From NCBI GenBank assembly GCA_028869255.1, contig CP110972.1:5122001-5186000 (forward strand): 64,000 bases of DNA. Reading direction: 5' to 3'. Made by a program: the position numbers and the translations under genes. Below, one piece after another: positions 61,696 through 64,000 of this stretch (positions are counted from its first letter, which is position 1; each line of letters begins with the position of its first letter). A model generated the notes under the pieces. It was not told the DNA's origin and did no database searches. It was given only the letters and a program-made list of their open reading frames with translations. This stretch comes from Pseudomonas poae. Its GTDB lineage: Bacteria; Pseudomonadota; Gammaproteobacteria; Pseudomonadales; Pseudomonadaceae.

Positions 61696-61714
61696 TATGC
61701 CTGCCGGTTGGCGA

Positions 61715-63784
61715 TCAACCTTTGACGGTCTTCGGCGCCTTGCCTTCCCTCATCTGCTGCAACAACGGCGCACATTGGTTTGGCTCATCGCTACTTGGCG
61801 CCACCAGTGCCAGCAAGCCGGCAGCCGGGCCGGCAATCACGCCCAGCGCGACCATCCCGGCACCGCGCAGCATCAGCGGGACCGCTTTCACACCAGCATT
61901 GGGCTTGATAAACGGCCCGTTCACGTACAGCGGCGAACGCAACGAAAACAAGCGCAAGCCCTTGGATTCGGGCGTGATGGTGAGATCCAGCTGCTCCGTC
62001 GCCATATTCGCCGTGCCATCGATGTAGATGATCGCGTTCTCGGTATCGAAGACAAACAAGCGCGGGGTCGCCAGGCCCGTCTTGATGCCGAAGTCCGCCG
62101 CCGCACAGTTGATCTTCACTTCCTTGTCGCCGAACAGGCGCCCGACTACGTAGTTGCCCACGTTGAGCCCGGCGATTTCCATCAGGCCACGACTGATGGC
62201 GCCATCATTGATCAGCATTTTCAGGTCGCCGTTGGACGTGCCCAGCAGCGCCGCCACCGAGTTGCCGCGCCCGGAAATATCGGCGTCGCCGTTGAGTTCA
62301 CCAAAGCTGGTTTTCATTGGTTCGAAGGTCGGGAACAGCTGCTTGAGCTTGAAGTTACGCGCAGTGAGTTTGGCGCGGCCTTCCATCGGCGTTGTGCGGC
62401 CGTTCAGACGGATCTGGGCATCCAGCTTGCCGCCGGCCACGCCGAAACGCAGGGGCTCCAGGCTCAGTTCGCCGTCGTTAAGGACCAAGTGGGTGTAGAG
62501 GTCGGTAAAGGGCAATTCGGCACTGTGCACGATGCGCTTGCCGGTGAATTCCACATCGGCATCCATGTCGCGCCAACGCTCGGTGCGGAACTCTTCCACC
62601 GGCAGCACCTTGGTCGCCGGTTGTTTGCTTTCACCGCCACGGGCTTTTTGCTTGGCGTTGGAATCGGCGCCGATCAGGGGCGCGAGGTCAGTCATCAGCA
62701 GTTGGTTGGACACCAGCGCACCACTGAGCTTGGGCCGTGGCTGGCTGGCGACATAGCTCAGGCTGCCATGGATGTCGCTATTGCCGATCTTGCCGTTGAA
62801 GTTCTCGTAGGTGAATGAGGCACCGCTGGCTTCATGCAGTTTGGCGATCAGGTGACCGTCAGTGGAATAAGCCGGCGAATCCGGCAAGGTCACGCCGGTC
62901 AGCGGGTAAAGATTGCCCAGGCTGGTGCCGGACAGCTTCAGACGCAGGTCCAGGGCGCCGAGGTTGAGCGGGTCGGTCAGGGTGCCGGCCAAGGCGATGC
63001 GGGTATCACCAATCTTGACCTGGGCTTGCAGCGGGAACGGCTTGGCCGCGTCCTGCAGGGCCAGCAGGCCGCCGATCTTGCCGCTGCCGTCGAGTTTCTG
63101 GCCGTGATACTGGCCTTTGACCTTGAGGCCAAACGCGTAGTCCTGCGGTGCCGAGCCTTTTTCCAGGGCTTTTTTGGCATCGGCATCGCCGACGATTTCG
63201 CCGAAGGGGATGGGTTTGCCCAGGGGGTCGATGATCACGTCCAACTGAGTCTTGAGGGTCTGGTCGTCGAGGGTCACGTGGCCTTTGTCGAAGCCGATGG
63301 CACCGATGTCCACCACCCAGTTGGAGGGTTCGGCGTTGGGGTCTTTGGGGTCGAACTTGAACGTCCAGTTGGCGCGGCCGTCGGCCAGGCGCTGCAAGTC
63401 GGCGCTGGGTTCGGTGAGGTCGATACGCGGGATCACCACGCGCTGCACCAGCAACGCCAGCGGCGAAATGCGCAGCTCGACCTTTTTCAGGGTGACCATC
63501 TGCGGTTTTTTCGACCAGTCGGGGTTGCCCAGGGTCAGGTCTTCGGCAATCACATGCGGCCAGGGCACCCAGGCGCGCCAGCCACCTTCATCGGGTTCAC
63601 GCGCCCACACCACGGCCAGGTTGCCATTGATGGCAAACGGGCGATGCAATTCTTCGGAGACCTTGGCATTGAGGGGCGGCTTGATGCGGTTCCAGTCAAA
63701 GAACACCAGGACCAGCACCACCACGGCGATTAACAGAACGAAGCTGGCGCAGCTCCAAACCACGATTTTACGAGTGCGCGTCAT
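61715..63784 (-). CDS. AsmA-family protein
   Basis: A 688-residue envelope protein anchored by an N-terminal helix (VVWSCASFVLLIAVVVLVLV, residues 8-30), with a long beta-rich periplasmic body and an AsmA-like C-terminal domain (INDGAISRGLMEIAGLNVGN, then the GTANMATEQLDLTITPESKG stretch). AsmA proteins are linked to lipid transport and outer-membrane homeostasis. GAGGAG is well spaced before the ATG, so the shorter start is chosen over a frame 22 codons longer. The 216 bases upstream, to the window end, hold its promoter and no other gene that I can support. Confidence 0.88.
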   Translation of the reverse strand: MTRTRKIVVWSCASFVLLIAVVVLVLVFFDWNRIKPPLNAKVSEELHRPFAINGNLAVVWAREPDEGGWRAWVPWPHVIAEDLTLGNPDWSKKPQMVTLKKVELRISPLALLVQRVVIPRIDLTEPSADLQRLADGRANWTFKFDPKDPNAEPSNWVVDIGAIGFDKGHVTLDDQTLKTQLDVIIDPLGKPIPFGEIVGDADAKKALEKGSAPQDYAFGLKVKGQYHGQKLDGSGKIGGLLALQDAAKPFPLQAQVKIGDTRIALAGTLTDPLNLGALDLRLKLSGTSLGNLYPLTGVTLPDSPAYSTDGHLIAKLHEASGASFTYENFNGKIGNSDIHGSLSYVASQPRPKLSGALVSNQLLMTDLAPLIGADSNAKQKARGGESKQPATKVLPVEEFRTERWRDMDADVEFTGKRIVHSAELPFTDLYTHLVLNDGELSLEPLRFGVAGGKLDAQIRLNGRTTPMEGRAKLTARNFKLKQLFPTFEPMKTSFGELNGDADISGRGNSVAALLGTSNGDLKMLINDGAISRGLMEIAGLNVGNYVVGRLFGDKEVKINCAAADFGIKTGLATPRLFVFDTENAIIYIDGTANMATEQLDLTITPESKGLRLFSLRSPLYVNGPFIKPNAGVKAVPLMLRGAGMVALGVIAGPAAGLLALVAPSSDEPNQCAPLLQQMREGKAPKTVKG

Positions 63785-64000
63785 TGCACAAAACTCCTCA
63801 ATACAAGTAGCAAAACTACAGCTTATAAGGCTACGACTGGCAAACCGCACGGGGGTTTAACTCGATCGCCGATTTAGTCGCAAAAAGCCATTTTCCTGAT
63901 CGATCAGGCAGATTCCGATCATCAACGGCGCACCATTGTTACCCAGGTTCGTGTCGAAAATACCCACCTCGGTGCAAAACCGCGGGCTTGAGAGGCCCGT

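Overview
The window reads as a chromosomal segment of a fluorescent Pseudomonas (P. fluorescens group). The evidence is the high-GC codon use, dispersed Pseudomonas REP/REPIN palindromes (cores GTGGGAGCGGGCTTGCTCGC and GTGGGAGCTGGCTTGCCTGC), and a gene order that, as I recall it, follows the P. aeruginosa PAO1 stretch gcbA - ctpL - aroQ - accBC - prmA - dusB - fis - purHD - retS, then urt/ure, cbpA, psiF and a bacterioferritin-like gene. No rRNA, tRNA, CRISPR array, transposase or prophage was recognised.

Layout. 1-15.9 kb is housekeeping core: the end of a GGDEF diguanylate cyclase, a chemoreceptor, aroQ, accB-accC, prmA, a zinc-ribbon membrane protein, dusB-fis, purH, purD, a RetS-type hybrid sensor kinase and a MarC-family membrane protein. 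15.9-16.6 kb is an orphan gene. 16.9-23.2 kb holds two divergent cobalamin (corrin) operons, cobG-cobH-cobI-cobJ on the minus strand and cobL-cobK on the plus strand; cobG carries a frameshift. 23.3-24.7 kb is accessory: a DUF6124/DUF3077-like small gene behind a long structured leader, and a RelE/HigB-type toxin-antitoxin pair. 24.8-29.8 kb is a copper block: two DUF2946 proteins around a PCu(A)C chaperone, an OprC-type TonB copper receptor and a PepSY membrane protein. 29.9-34.9 kb is a TonB receptor plus a complete FecBCDE/BtuFCD-type ABC importer behind a Zur-box-like palindrome; the receptor has an internal amber codon.

34.9-40.8 kb is one giant gene of about 1971 codons built from nine degenerate modules of about 218 residues, broken by one frameshift. 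41.1-51.3 kb is nitrogen acquisition: a sigma-54-type promoter, the urea ABC transporter urtABCDE, then ureD, ureA, two GNAT acetyltransferases, ureB and ureC, with REPINs at four of the gene junctions. 51.3-64 kb has cbpA, a YegD-like Hsp70, a cysteine-less thioredoxin-fold protein, two membrane proteins, a PsiF protein, a frameshifted AraC regulator divergent from an EamA transporter, a lipase, azoR with a divergent LysR gene, a bacterioferritin-like protein and an AsmA-family protein.

Four genes have inactivating lesions. Three are single-base changes in short homopolymers (cobG, the giant gene, araC) and one is an in-frame stop (TonB receptor). Homopolymer errors in the assembly are a real alternative for the first three. 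The most interesting items are the nine-module giant protein, the terminator-bearing leader of the DUF6124-like gene, and the putative zinc-regulated receptor/ABC operon.
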